From the NCBI GenBank assembly GCA_900110595.1, contig FOEZ01000001.1:529766-593765 (forward strand): DNA of 64,000 bases, given 5' to 3'. The stretch comes from Arthrobacter sp. OV608. GTDB lineage: Bacteria; Actinomycetota; Actinomycetes; Actinomycetales; Micrococcaceae. The position numbers and the translations under genes are program-made. The notes under the pieces are model-generated. The model ran no database searches and had not been told where the DNA came from. It saw only the letters and a program-made list of their open reading frames with translations. How positions within the stretch are numbered: the stretch's first letter is position 1; the number at the start of each line of letters is the position of its first letter. Positions 54,131-62,459 of the stretch are shown here, piece by piece.

Positions 54131-55326
54131 CGGGGATCGGGGCCGACCCTGAAAGGGTGGCGCGGGCCGCGCTTGCCAGGTTGATGGAACCCCAGGATGC
54201 TGCCGGGCTCGCACTGGTGCAGATCTGCGGCGCAGTGGATGCCCTGCGGATTGCCACCGGCCAGGTTTCTGCCGGAACGGAGCTGGAGCGTGAGATCACC
54301 TCGCTCCTTGCGGACAGCGGGTCCGCCACCAGCTGGTCCGGGATGGCCGCGTCGTTGAGGCGCTGGCAGCCCCGGATTCCGGATCTGGCACCGGAGCGGG
54401 ACCTCGCAACCATGGCACGGCTGGGCGGCAGGCTGATCATCCCGTCGGACGAGTTGTGGCCGGTCCAGCTCTCCGACCTGGGCATCCAGGAACCCCTCTG
54501 CCTGTGGTGGCGGGGGACGGAGCAGCCCCTGCCGGGGGCGGAGAAGTGCATCGCGCTCGTAGGGTCCCGGGACAGCACCAGCTATGGCGCATCGGTTACA
54601 GGGGATATTGCCTACTCTTTGGCGCAGCGGGGCCTCACCATTGTGTCCGGGGGTGCCTACGGCATTGATGCGCACGCCCACCGTGCCGCACTTGCCGGCG
54701 CTTCGGCAGCAGTGCCCACCATCGCCGTGATGGCCGGCGGTGTTGACCGCTTCTACCCGTCCGGGAACGAAGACCTGCTCCGCGCCGTCTGCAACCAGGG
54801 GGCTGTGATAGCGGAAGTTCCACCAGGCTCGGCGCCCACCCGGTACCGGTTCCTGCAACGGAACAGGCTCATCGCCGCCATGTCGGCGGTGACGGTGGTT
54901 GTGGAAGCGCGCTGGCGGTCAGGAGCCTTAAACACAGCTCATCACGCCGAGACGCTGGGCCGGGCAGTGGGTGCTGTCCCCGGCTCGGTGCACAGCGCCA
55001 ATTCGGCCGGCTGCCACCGGCTGCTCCGGGACGGGGGCGCCGTGTGCGTCACAGACGCGGCAGAAATCGCTGAGCTGGCAGGGCCCAGCGGCTCCGGCCT
55101 TCCGGAACCCTGCCAGGGCGGAGCCGAAGTCCAGGACGGGCTGACCCTCGAAGACCTGATCCTCCTGGATGCCCTTCCGCTACGGTCCACCACGTCGGTC
55201 GAGAAGCTCTGTTCCGTGGCGGGACTGGGACCGGAATCAGTGCGGGCCGGGCTCGGCCGGCTGGGGCTGCTCGGGCTGGCCGTGTCGGAGCGGGGCGGCT
55301 GGAAGCGTGGCAAGGCGTCGGCGTGA
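54127..55326 (+). CDS. dprA: DNA-processing protein DprA
   Basis: Loads RecA onto single-stranded DNA taken up in transformation. The Rossmann-like core has CIALVGSRDSTSYG (~139-152), VSGGAYGIDAHAHRAAL (~174-190), MAGGVDRFYPSGNEDL and FLQRNRLIAAMS, all conserved in DprA. It has an N-terminal helical region and a C-terminal winged-helix segment (~330-390). The 399 residues fit the family. Start is within the comM stop. It is followed by xerC after ~95 bases with its own ribosome binding site. Confidence 0.95.
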   Translation: MTGIGADPERVARAALARLMEPQDAAGLALVQICGAVDALRIATGQVSAGTELEREITSLLADSGSATSWSGMAASLRRWQPRIPDLAPERDLATMARLGGRLIIPSDELWPVQLSDLGIQEPLCLWWRGTEQPLPGAEKCIALVGSRDSTSYGASVTGDIAYSLAQRGLTIVSGGAYGIDAHAHRAALAGASAAVPTIAVMAGGVDRFYPSGNEDLLRAVCNQGAVIAEVPPGSAPTRYRFLQRNRLIAAMSAVTVVVEARWRSGALNTAHHAETLGRAVGAVPGSVHSANSAGCHRLLRDGGAVCVTDAAEIAELAGPSGSGLPEPCQGGAEVQDGLTLEDLILLDALPLRSTTSVEKLCSVAGLGPESVRAGLGRLGLLGLAVSERGGWKRGKASA

Positions 55327-55421
55327 CGAGGGCGGGTTCACCAAGGCAGCGGGGGCGGCGTGCTCGACGATTGGATCGTGTCCAGAACGCGGACGGCGGC
55401 AACACCTGAGACAGTAGGAGA

Positions 55422-56348
55422 GTGGAGAACCAGGAACTGCCCCGGGAACTAGGCCAGGCGCTGGGCGCCTTCGTGACGTACCTGTCGGGGGAGCGGGCCC
55501 TGTCCCAGCACACGCTGCGTGCTTATGAGGGCGACATCCGCAGCCTCCTGGCCCATGCTGCTTCTGAGGGCGGAACCACGCTTGCTGACCTGGAACTCGG
55601 AACCCTGCGGCGGTGGCTGGGAGTGCAGAGCCAGTCAGGCGTCGCACGCTCCACTCTCGCACGGCGGGCCGCCACCGCGCGTGCCTTCACGGCATGGGCC
55701 CTTAGGGACGAGCACATTACCGCCGATCCGGCGCTGAGGCTCAAGGCACCCAAACGCGAGCAGTCCCTGCCCGGTGTCCTGCAGTCCCAGCAACTGACCA
55801 GGCTCCTGACCAGGCTGGAGGAAGCTGCCGCAGAGGGTGAACCCCTGCCTGTACGGGACAGGGCGATCGTCGAACTGCTCTACGCGACAGGAGTCCGGGT
55901 CGGGGAGCTCACAAGCCTCGACATCGATGACCTGGACCCGGACCGGCGGACACTGCGTGTCATCGGCAAAGGCAATAAGGAACGCACCGTCCCCTACGGC
56001 GTGCCGGCGGCGGTGGCAGTGGATGACTGGTTCCGGCGGGGCCGGCCAAAGTTCGCCAGGGACAACAGCGGCCCCGCCCTCTTCCTGGGCGCCCGGGGAA
56101 GCCGGATTGACCAGCGGCAGGTCCGGTCGCTGGTCAATGCCCTGTTCGATGCCTTGGGTGACACCTCGGCCTCCGGCCCGCACGCCCTTCGCCACTCGGC
56201 AGCCACGCACTTGCTGGACGGCGGCGCGGACCTGCGGGCCGTGCAGGAGATACTGGGGCACAGCAGCCTTGCCACCACCCAGATTTACACTCACGTCTCT
56301 GTCGACCGGCTTCGCAAGAGTTACCAGCAGGCACACCCCAGGGCATAA
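55422..56348 (+). CDS. xerC: Tyrosine recombinase XerC
   Basis: With XerD resolves chromosome dimers at dif. The N-terminal SAM-like domain (~1-100) is followed by the catalytic domain. Catalytic residues are visible: R in ATGVRVGELTSLD, K in IGKGNKERTVP, the HALRHSAATH (HxxR) box, H in LGHSSLATTQIYTH, and the nucleophile Tyr in that IYTHVS motif (~289). The GTG start follows TAGGAGA. Length 308 is typical for a chromosomal XerC. It follows dprA, as in many bacteria, so it is the housekeeping enzyme rather than a phage integrase. Confidence 0.93.
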   Translation: MENQELPRELGQALGAFVTYLSGERALSQHTLRAYEGDIRSLLAHAASEGGTTLADLELGTLRRWLGVQSQSGVARSTLARRAATARAFTAWALRDEHITADPALRLKAPKREQSLPGVLQSQQLTRLLTRLEEAAAEGEPLPVRDRAIVELLYATGVRVGELTSLDIDDLDPDRRTLRVIGKGNKERTVPYGVPAAVAVDDWFRRGRPKFARDNSGPALFLGARGSRIDQRQVRSLVNALFDALGDTSASGPHALRHSAATHLLDGGADLRAVQEILGHSSLATTQIYTHVSVDRLRKSYQQAHPRA

Positions 56349-56381
56349 CCCCATGGTGCCTGGATCAGCCAGGAATCGCAC

Positions 56382-56410
56382 TGGCGTAATTAGGCAGCGT
56401 ACGGCACAAT
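56382..56410 (+). promoter_or_regulatory. Candidate promoter and inverted repeats before the DUF3145 gene
   Basis: TGGCGT-N17-CACAAT. The ~200-base leader that follows holds the inverted repeats TTCAAG-N5-CTTGAA (56431-56447) and GGTGG-A-CCACC (56466-56476). No gene lies in this 259-base gap. Confidence 0.35.
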
Positions 56411-56607
56411 AAGAGTCACGTCCGGCAACTTTCAAGTCCCGCTTGAAGCTCCATTGCTTGCTTCCGGTGGACCACCAAGTCCGGACACAGCTTTACCTGA
56501 ACAGTTGAATATTGAGGCAGGGAAACAGGACCGGCAGTGCAGGGCACGGCAGTTCCATCCAGGCAGAGGTCGTTGGGGAAGACGTACCTAGAGCTATGGA
56601 GGATGGA

Positions 56608-57111
56608 ATGTCTGTTGCAATGACCCGCGGTGTGCTGTTTGTTCACTCAGCCCCTACTGCTTTGTGCCCTCACGTTGAGTGGGCCATCGGCTCCGTCGTG
56701 GACAAGCGGACGGATCTTGAGTGGACCCCTCAGCCTGCCGCGCCTGGAATGTTCCGGGCCGAGTTGTCCTGGACCGGCGCCCCCGGGACGGGATCGAAGC
56801 TTGCCTCGTCACTCCGCGGCTGGGCTCACCTCCGCTACGAGGTCACCGAGGAACCGAGCCAGGGTGTGGATGGCGGCCGGTGGTCGCATACCCCCGAGCT
56901 GGGAATCTTCCATGCCGTCACTGACGTGCACGGCAACATCATGGTGTCCGAGGACAGGATCCGCTACGCCTACGAATCCGGCGCGGGGGATCCTGCAGCT
57001 GTCTACCATGAGCTCTCCCTGGCCCTTGGTGAGGCCTGGGATGAGGAACTCGAACCTTTCCGGCACGCTGCCGAGGGCGCGCCTGTCCGCTGGCTGCACC
57101 AGGTGGGATAA
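56608..57111 (+). CDS. DUF3145 domain-containing protein
   Basis: A 167-residue protein of the actinobacteria-specific DUF3145 family. Diagnostic stretches are TRGVLFVHSAPTALCPHVEWA near the N-terminus, WTGAPGTGSKLASSLRGWAHLRYEV and the acidic C-terminal EAWDEELEPFRHAAEGAPVRWLHQVG. It is soluble and its function is unknown. The ATG giving MSVAMTRG has GGAGG five bases upstream; MTRG four codons later is an alternative. It has a long leader containing two inverted repeats and ends before a perfect bidirectional terminator facing fabF. Confidence 0.88.
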   Translation: MSVAMTRGVLFVHSAPTALCPHVEWAIGSVVDKRTDLEWTPQPAAPGMFRAELSWTGAPGTGSKLASSLRGWAHLRYEVTEEPSQGVDGGRWSHTPELGIFHAVTDVHGNIMVSEDRIRYAYESGAGDPAAVYHELSLALGEAWDEELEPFRHAAEGAPVRWLHQVG

Positions 57112-57190
57112 CCGCAGCAGAACACCCCCGACGCAGCCTGTCGCCATCGTGATAGAGACCGGCAGCAACATCAAGCAATCTCCATAGCAC

Positions 57191-57226
57191 AACAGGAGGC
57201 CCCGCCAGCCGGCGGGGCCTCCTGTT
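57191..57226. terminator. Bidirectional terminator between DUF3145 gene and fabF
   Basis: A perfect 16-base stem (57191-57206 with 57211-57226) with an AGCC loop, then GGTCTTT on the plus side. It separates two convergent genes. Confidence 0.8.
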
Positions 57227-57256
57227 GGTCTTTCGGCAGTAAGCGCCGGACTGCTG

Positions 57257-58492
57257 CTAGATGCTGCGGACGGCAACCACGGCGTTGTGCCCGCCGAAGC
57301 CGAAGGAGTTGCTCAGTGCCACGATGCTGCCAGCCGGCAGGTCCCTGGCCGAGGTGACCACGTCGAGCGGGATCTCCGGGTCCTGGTTCTCCAGGTTGAT
57401 CGTCACCGGCGCCTTGCGCTCGTACACGGCCAGCACCGTGAGCACGGCCTCAACTGCGCCGGACGCACCCAGGAGGTGGCCCATCTGCGACTTGGTGGCA
57501 GATACCGCCACGCTGTCCACATGGTTGCCCAGGGCAGCACGGAGTGCGGTGTACTCCGGCTTGTCGCCTACGGGGGTGGAGGTGGCGTGCGCGTTGACGT
57601 GCACCACGTCCTCGGCCTGGATCCGGCCGTCGAACATCGCAGCTTTCAGCGCGCGGGTTGCGCCAAGGCCCTCGGGGTCCGGGGCGGTGATGTGGTAGGC
57701 GTCCGCCGTGACGGAAGTACCGGCGAGTTCGCCGTAGATCCGGGCTCCGCGGGCCAGGGCGTGCTCCTCTGCCTCGAGGACCAGGGCTCCGGCGCCCTCA
57801 CCCATTACAAAGCCGTCACGGGCGGTATCGTACGGGCGGGAGGCACCCTGCGGATCGTCATTGCGCCGGGACAATGCCTGCATGGAGGCGAATGCTGCAA
57901 GCGGCATCGGGTGGATGGCGGCTTCGGCACCACCGCACATCACCACGTCTGCCTTGCCGGAGCGGATCAGTTCCAGGCCCAGGTGCATGGCTTCGGTGCC
58001 CGAGGCGCAGGCGGAAACGGGGGTGTGGGCGCCGGCGCGGGCGCCCAGGTCCAGGCTGACGGCCGCGGCAACACCGTTGGGCATCAACATCGGAACGGTC
58101 ATGGGGAGGACGCGGCGGGGGCCCTTTTCCTTCAAGGTGTCCCAGGCGTCCAGCAGGGTCCAGACCCCGCCAATGCCGGTGGCGAAAGCCACAGCCAGCC
58201 GGTCCTTGTCGAATTCGGTGATACCGGAGTCGGCCCAGGCCTCGCGGGCCGCTATCACGCCGAACTGGGTGGAGGGGTCCATCCGCTTCGCCTCCACACG
58301 GCTCAGCACCTCCAGCGCGGGAGTGCTGCAGCGGGCTGCGAAGTGGACGGGCAGTTCGTACTTGGCTACCCAGTCGTCCTCCAGGGTGCGGGCACCGGAG
58401 ACCCCCTTGAGCGCGTTGTTCCACATCGTGGGTACATCGCCGCCGATGGGTGTGGTGGCACCCAGACCGGTAATGACTACTTTGCGTGTCAT
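57257..58492 (-). CDS. fabF: 3-oxoacyl-[acyl-carrier-protein] synthase II
   Basis: The elongating condensing enzyme of fatty acid synthesis. The 411 residues hold the catalytic Cys in PVSACASGTEAMHLG (~169-183), the first His in VNAHATSTPVGDKPEY (~307-322) and the second in ATKSQMGHLLGASGAVEAV; NSFGFGGHNAVV closes the fold. NAHATSTPVGD (instead of the NAHGTST of many FabF) is common in actinobacteria. The ATG giving MTRKVVITGLG is the conserved start. It is last in the fabD-fabH-acpP-fabF run, after a terminator-like hairpin. Confidence 0.95.
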   Translation of the reverse strand: MTRKVVITGLGATTPIGGDVPTMWNNALKGVSGARTLEDDWVAKYELPVHFAARCSTPALEVLSRVEAKRMDPSTQFGVIAAREAWADSGITEFDKDRLAVAFATGIGGVWTLLDAWDTLKEKGPRRVLPMTVPMLMPNGVAAAVSLDLGARAGAHTPVSACASGTEAMHLGLELIRSGKADVVMCGGAEAAIHPMPLAAFASMQALSRRNDDPQGASRPYDTARDGFVMGEGAGALVLEAEEHALARGARIYGELAGTSVTADAYHITAPDPEGLGATRALKAAMFDGRIQAEDVVHVNAHATSTPVGDKPEYTALRAALGNHVDSVAVSATKSQMGHLLGASGAVEAVLTVLAVYERKAPVTINLENQDPEIPLDVVTSARDLPAGSIVALSNSFGFGGHNAVVAVRSI

Positions 58493-58590
58493 GGGATCAC
58501 TCTTTCGTCGGTGGGAATCCGTCTGCCGGAGGGTCCCGCGTTTTGATGGTCGGCACGCTTGCACGCGCAAGGTGCCGGAAAATGCGGCGG

Positions 58591-58620
58591 GCTGCCGGTC
58601 CGGTCATCCGGACCGGCAGC
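58591..58620 (-). terminator. Hairpin between acpP and fabF
   Basis: A perfect 13-base stem (58591-58603 with 58608-58620) and a four-base loop, lying after acpP in transcript direction and about 100 bases before fabF. It could lower fabF relative to acpP expression. Confidence 0.65.
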
Positions 58621-58653
58621 CCCGCCAAGCCGTAGTACGGCGAAAGCCTGGAA

Positions 58654-58899
58654 CTAGGCCTGTGCTCCAGCGATGAAGCTGACGGCGTCGCCGACGGTCT
58701 TGAGGTTCTTGACCTCTTCGTCCGGGATGCGCACGCCGAACTTCTCTTCGGCGTTGACCACGATGGTCATCATGGAGATGGAGTCGATGTCCAGGTCCTC
58801 GGTGAAGGACTTGTCCAGCTCCACAGCCTCGGGGGCCAGGCCGGTTTCTTCGTTCACGATTTCAGCCAGGCCGGCCAGGATCTCTTCGTTGCTAGCCAT
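58654..58899 (-). CDS. acpP: Acyl carrier protein
   Basis: An 81-residue acidic protein that carries growing acyl chains on phosphopantetheine. Ser40 in DLDIDSISMMTIV is the attachment site; the motif is DSI rather than the commoner DSL. Flanking helices (ILAGLAEIVNEETG and EEKFGVRIPDEEVKNLKT) are typical. AAGGAG lies a few bases before the ATG, giving a strong ribosome binding site suited to an abundant protein. It lies between fabH and fabF, with a hairpin after it. Confidence 0.97.
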   Translation of the reverse strand: MASNEEILAGLAEIVNEETGLAPEAVELDKSFTEDLDIDSISMMTIVVNAEEKFGVRIPDEEVKNLKTVGDAVSFIAGAQA

Positions 58900-58980
58900 G
58901 TGATGGCTCCTTTTCTTGTATTGCCGGCAAGTACTGCCGGAAATGGCTCAGGACGCGGTTGCGGCCTGTTGGGGGCGCTT

Positions 58981-60042
58981 CTAGGGAAGGACAACTACCT
59001 GGGCGCCGAAGACCAGCCCGGCACCGAAACCGATCTGCAGTGCCAGGCCGCCGCTCAGTTCCGGCTTTTCCGCCAGGAGGCGGTGGGTAGCCAGCGGGAT
59101 GGATGCCGCAGAGGTGTTTCCTGCGTCGGCGATGTCCCGTGCCACTGTAACTGTCTCGGGCAGTTTCAGCTTCTTCACCATCTCGTCGATGATGCGCATG
59201 TTGGCCTGGTGGGGGATAAACGCCACCAGGTCCTCAGCGGTCACACCGGCCGCCTCGAGGGCCTGCTGGGCGACCTTCGCCATTTCCCAGACGGCCCAGC
59301 GGAATACGGTCTGGCCATCCTGGCGCAGCGTGGGGTAGAGCTCCTGGGCCTCTTCGAGCAGGGCGAGGTCGCCGGTGGAGTCGGACTGCCGGGCGGCCAT
59401 GCCAAGGTCACGGACGTCCAGCATGGACCGGGTCATGCCGATGGCGTCCCATTTGCTGCCATCCGAGCCCCACACGGACGGCGCGATGCCGGGAGTCTCG
59501 GAGGGGCCAATGACGACGGCGCCTGCACCGTCCCCGAGCAGGAAGGAGATGGTGCGTTCCCGGTTGTCAATGACGTCGGAGAGCTTTTCGGCGCCGACCA
59601 CGAGCACATACTTCGCAGCTCCTGAGCGCACCAGTGAGTCACCCTGCGCGATGCCGTAGCAGTAGCCGGCGCAGGCAGCCGAGATGTCAAAGGCGGGGGC
59701 AGGGGTGGCGCCGAGTCGGTCCGCGAGGCTGGCAGCGGCGGACGGCGTTGCGTACGGGTGCGTGACAGTGGAGACGATGACGGCGCCCAGGTCAGAGCCC
59801 TGGATTCCGGCTTTTTCCATCGCTTCGCGGGCAGCGCCCTCGGCCATGTCGATAACGCTGATGTCGGCCGGGGCGCGGTGCCGGGTGACAATCCCCGTGC
59901 GCTGGCGGATCCATTCGTCAGAGGAGTCGATCCACTGGCAGACGTCTTCATTGGTGACGATCACATCGGGGCGGTAGGCACCGAGACCCAGGATCCGGGT
60001 GTGCTCCTGAATGGGAGCCTGCTTCAGCGTGGGAACGCTCAT
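58981..60042 (-). CDS. fabH: 3-oxoacyl-[acyl-carrier-protein] synthase III
   Basis: Starts fatty acid synthesis by condensing an acyl-CoA primer with malonyl-ACP. The catalytic Cys124 is in DISAACAGYCYGI, the His in FIPHQANMRIIDEMV (~271-285) and the Asn in ADAGNTSAASIPLA (~299-312). Length is 353 against ~315-330 in many species because of an N-terminal stretch and an insertion around residue 200. In actinobacteria FabH prefers branched-chain primers, in line with iso/anteiso lipids; that is inferred from the group. The start overlaps the fabD stop by four bases. Confidence 0.95.
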   Translation of the reverse strand: MSVPTLKQAPIQEHTRILGLGAYRPDVIVTNEDVCQWIDSSDEWIRQRTGIVTRHRAPADISVIDMAEGAAREAMEKAGIQGSDLGAVIVSTVTHPYATPSAAASLADRLGATPAPAFDISAACAGYCYGIAQGDSLVRSGAAKYVLVVGAEKLSDVIDNRERTISFLLGDGAGAVVIGPSETPGIAPSVWGSDGSKWDAIGMTRSMLDVRDLGMAARQSDSTGDLALLEEAQELYPTLRQDGQTVFRWAVWEMAKVAQQALEAAGVTAEDLVAFIPHQANMRIIDEMVKKLKLPETVTVARDIADAGNTSAASIPLATHRLLAEKPELSGGLALQIGFGAGLVFGAQVVVLP

Positions 60043-60968
60043 GCGTTGCCCTCCAGTTCTGCGAAAAGGGCCAGGGCGGCGGAAAGGTCATCGGGAGTCT
60101 TGACTGCAACGGTCTTGACGCCGGGCATGCCCCGCTTGGCAAGCCCGGCAAGCGTGCCTGCCGGAGCCAGTTCGATGACGCCGGTGACGCCGCGCTGGAC
60201 CAGCGCCTCCATGCAGAGGTCCCAGCGCACGGGCCGGGACACCTGGGCGATCAGGCTTTCGACGGCGGCACCGCCGTCGGTGACCTCCCCGCCGTCGTAA
60301 TTCGACAGCAGGGGAACCTTCGGGGCCTGCGGCTTCAGCTGCGGCTCCAGTGCCTTGAGCGTGCTGACAGCCGGTGACATGTGGCTGGTGTGGAAGGCGC
60401 CGGCAACCTTCAGCGGAATGACGCGGGCCTTGGCCGGCGGATTGTCGGCGAGGGCCTTGAGCTGTTCGAATGTTCCGGCTGCGACGGTCTGCCCGGCGCC
60501 GTTGACGTTGGCCGGGGTGGCGCCTGCTGCTTCGATCGCAGCCAGGACCTCTGCCGGGTCCCCGCCTACCACGGCACTCATGCCGGTAGGCGTGACGGAT
60601 GCGGCAGCGGCCATGCTGTTGGCCCGCTCACGGACGAAGGTCATGGCTTCCTGCTCGGTGAGGACTCCGGCAAGCGCCGATGCCGTGATTTCACCGACGG
60701 AATGTCCCGCCAGGATAACCGGCAGGGAGTTCAGCTCGACGTCGAAAAGGGATGCGGCGGCGACGAGGCCGGCCGCAACGATCAGGGGCTGCGCCACGGC
60801 AGTGTCCTTGATGGTTTCCTCATCCGAGGTGGTCCCGTGCGCGATCAGGTCAATGCCTGCGATGTCGCTCAGGGCGGCCAGCTGGCCTGCCACCGGGGGC
60901 AGTTCAAGCCAGGGGGCCAGAAAACCCGGGGTTTGCGAGCCCTGTCCAGGGCAGACTATTGCAAGCAC
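60039..60968 (-). CDS. fabD: Malonyl-CoA:ACP transacylase
   Basis: Moves malonyl from CoA to ACP for chain elongation. The active Ser90 lies in LAGHSVGEITASAL, with the catalytic His in KVAGAFHTSHMSP (~197-209) and the N-terminal CPGQGSQTPG oxyanion loop. The start is GTG (MLAIVCPGQGSQ). At 309 residues it is the normal length. It is the first gene of the fab cluster, with a palindrome about 70 bases upstream next to the fasR stop, and translation of fabH is coupled by a four-base overlap. Confidence 0.96.
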   Translation of the reverse strand: MLAIVCPGQGSQTPGFLAPWLELPPVAGQLAALSDIAGIDLIAHGTTSDEETIKDTAVAQPLIVAAGLVAAASLFDVELNSLPVILAGHSVGEITASALAGVLTEQEAMTFVRERANSMAAAASVTPTGMSAVVGGDPAEVLAAIEAAGATPANVNGAGQTVAAGTFEQLKALADNPPAKARVIPLKVAGAFHTSHMSPAVSTLKALEPQLKPQAPKVPLLSNYDGGEVTDGGAAVESLIAQVSRPVRWDLCMEALVQRGVTGVIELAPAGTLAGLAKRGMPGVKTVAVKTPDDLSAALALFAELEGNA

Positions 60969-61034
60969 GTAACCAGCTTTCCAAATTACTGTGTGATGGA
61001 GCGGTGTTTGTCCGCACCAAGCTCACGGGGTCAG

Positions 61035-61053
61035 GTTGTAGGAAGTCTACAAC
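61035..61053 (-). promoter_or_regulatory. Inverted repeat upstream of fabD (candidate FasR site)
   Basis: GTTGTAG (61035-61041) and CTACAAC (61047-61053) are perfect inverted arms with a five-base centre. It sits between fasR and fabD, where FasR activates the fab operon in Streptomyces and mycobacteria. Binding is inferred. Confidence 0.45.
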
Positions 61054-61056
61054 GCC

Positions 61057-62301
61057 TCAGGGTTGGTTCCGGGACGGATGGCGCTCCGCGGCGGCTTTGG
61101 GCGGGGCTGAAAGACGGCCAACCACGAGGGCGGCCTGGAGGACAAACGCCTCCCGCGGCAGGAGCGGATCCCAGCCTGTGACGTCACAAACCCGCTTCAG
61201 CCGGTACCTGACAGTGTTCGCATGGACGAAGAGCTCACGGGCCGTTGCCTCCAGGGAATGGCCCAGTTCCAGGTAGGTTCCGAGCGTTTCCACCAGTCCG
61301 TTGGACGCTGCCAGGAGCGGCCGGTAGATGTTTTTGACCAGGGAGCGGCGGGCCGCGTCATCACCGGAGATGACGCGCTCAGGGAGGAGATCATCGGCGG
61401 CAACAGGCCGCGGGGCGGCAGGCCACGCGCGGGCAGCCGTGAGGCCGGCGAACGCGGACTGCGCCGAGCCACTGGCCTCCAGCAGGGAACTGGCTTCGGG
61501 GCCGTACACCACAGGTCCGGGAGCGAACATGTCGCTGAGCTTCACGTAGGCGGTTTCCCGGTCCTGCACGCCACCCAGGATCAGGATGAGCCGGTCGCCC
61601 TGGATGCCCACCAGCGCGTCCTCCGCGTAACGGCCAGCCATCCGGCGGAGTTCGCTGACGTAACTGGCGCTCGGCTCCGAGGGGGAATTGCCCACCATTA
61701 CCGTGAACCGTTCCTGCGCCTTCCAGCCCAGCGCGGCGATCCTTGACCGCAGGGCGTCAGTGTTTTCGCCGCGCAGGATGGCATCCACAATCAGGGCTTC
61801 CAGCCGCGTGTCCCAGGAGCCGCGGGATTCAGCCGCCCGTGCATAAACATCCGCGGCGGCGAACGCCACCTCACGGGAGTAACGGAGCACAGCCTCTCGC
61901 AGGGATGGCTGGTCAGCCTCGGGCGCGATGACCGGAACCTGGTCTTCCACCACTTCCACCACGATCCGGATCAGCTGCAGGGCTTTCTGCAGGCTGATGG
62001 ACCGGGTCAACTCCGTGGGTGCCGTGCCGAAAACATCTGTGAGGATCCACGACGGTGAACTCGGGCGCTCGTACCAGGTGACAAATGCGGCGATGCCGTT
62101 CTGCGCCACCATGCCGAGGGCGGAACGCTCGTCCGAGCTGAGCCGGCTGTACCAGGGCAGGGATTTTTCCAGCTCGCGCATGGTGGTGGTGGAAAGCTGG
62201 CCAACGTTCGCCCGCAGTTTCTTCAGGGTTTCGGACTTCTCCGGAGTCACTCCTGGGAGGGACTGTTTGCGCTTCGCGGACGGTGTTGCAGGTGCTGGCA
62301 T
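61057..62301 (-). CDS. fasR: PucR-type fatty acid biosynthesis regulator FasR
   Basis: A 414-residue regulator with a C-terminal PucR helix-turn-helix: the segment from ELGHSLEATARELFVHANTV to RYRLKRVCDVTGWDP (~353-390) is the recognition domain. The N-terminal ~350 residues are the sensor region that in FasR binds long-chain acyl-CoA. Its place directly before fabD-fabH-acpP-fabF is the defining actinobacterial context. The ATG giving MPAPATPSAKRK is chosen; a longer frame reaches into a palindrome region. TATGCT lies about nine bases before this ATG and may be a -10, giving a nearly leaderless message. Confidence 0.88.
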   Translation of the reverse strand: MPAPATPSAKRKQSLPGVTPEKSETLKKLRANVGQLSTTTMRELEKSLPWYSRLSSDERSALGMVAQNGIAAFVTWYERPSSPSWILTDVFGTAPTELTRSISLQKALQLIRIVVEVVEDQVPVIAPEADQPSLREAVLRYSREVAFAAADVYARAAESRGSWDTRLEALIVDAILRGENTDALRSRIAALGWKAQERFTVMVGNSPSEPSASYVSELRRMAGRYAEDALVGIQGDRLILILGGVQDRETAYVKLSDMFAPGPVVYGPEASSLLEASGSAQSAFAGLTAARAWPAAPRPVAADDLLPERVISGDDAARRSLVKNIYRPLLAASNGLVETLGTYLELGHSLEATARELFVHANTVRYRLKRVCDVTGWDPLLPREAFVLQAALVVGRLSAPPKAAAERHPSRNQP

Positions 62302-62361
62302 TCTTTGAGCATACGGCCCCTGCCCTGCAAGCTCCATTTGTGCGAAGGCTACAATCCGGCT

Positions 62362-62378
62362 GGTTGTGCGTCACAACC
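62362..62378 (-). promoter_or_regulatory. Inverted repeat upstream of fasR
   Basis: GGTTGTG (62362-62368) and CACAACC (62372-62378) are perfect arms about a three-base centre, some 60 bases before the fasR ATG. It shares the GTTGT...ACAAC theme with the fabD site but with a shorter spacing (5 rather than 9 bases between the pentamers), so it may be an autoregulatory site or a different one. Confidence 0.35.
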
Positions 62379-62394
62379 GTTGCCGCGCGGACAG

Positions 62395-62434
62395 ACGACG
62401 GCGGCCCCCGCCTTTCGGTGGGGGCCGCCGTCGT
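62395..62434 (-). terminator. Terminator after aceE
   Basis: An 18-base stem (62395-62412 with 62417-62434) with one G-U type mismatch and a four-base loop, downstream of the aceE stop and before fasR in transcript direction. Confidence 0.75.
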
Positions 62435-62459
62435 GTTGCTGGCTCTTTAGCGGGTGAGG

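Noticed and set aside
55422-56348. Integrase of a mobile element
   Set aside because: Its position after comM-dprA and its length identify the housekeeping XerC; no attachment site or phage genes are nearby.
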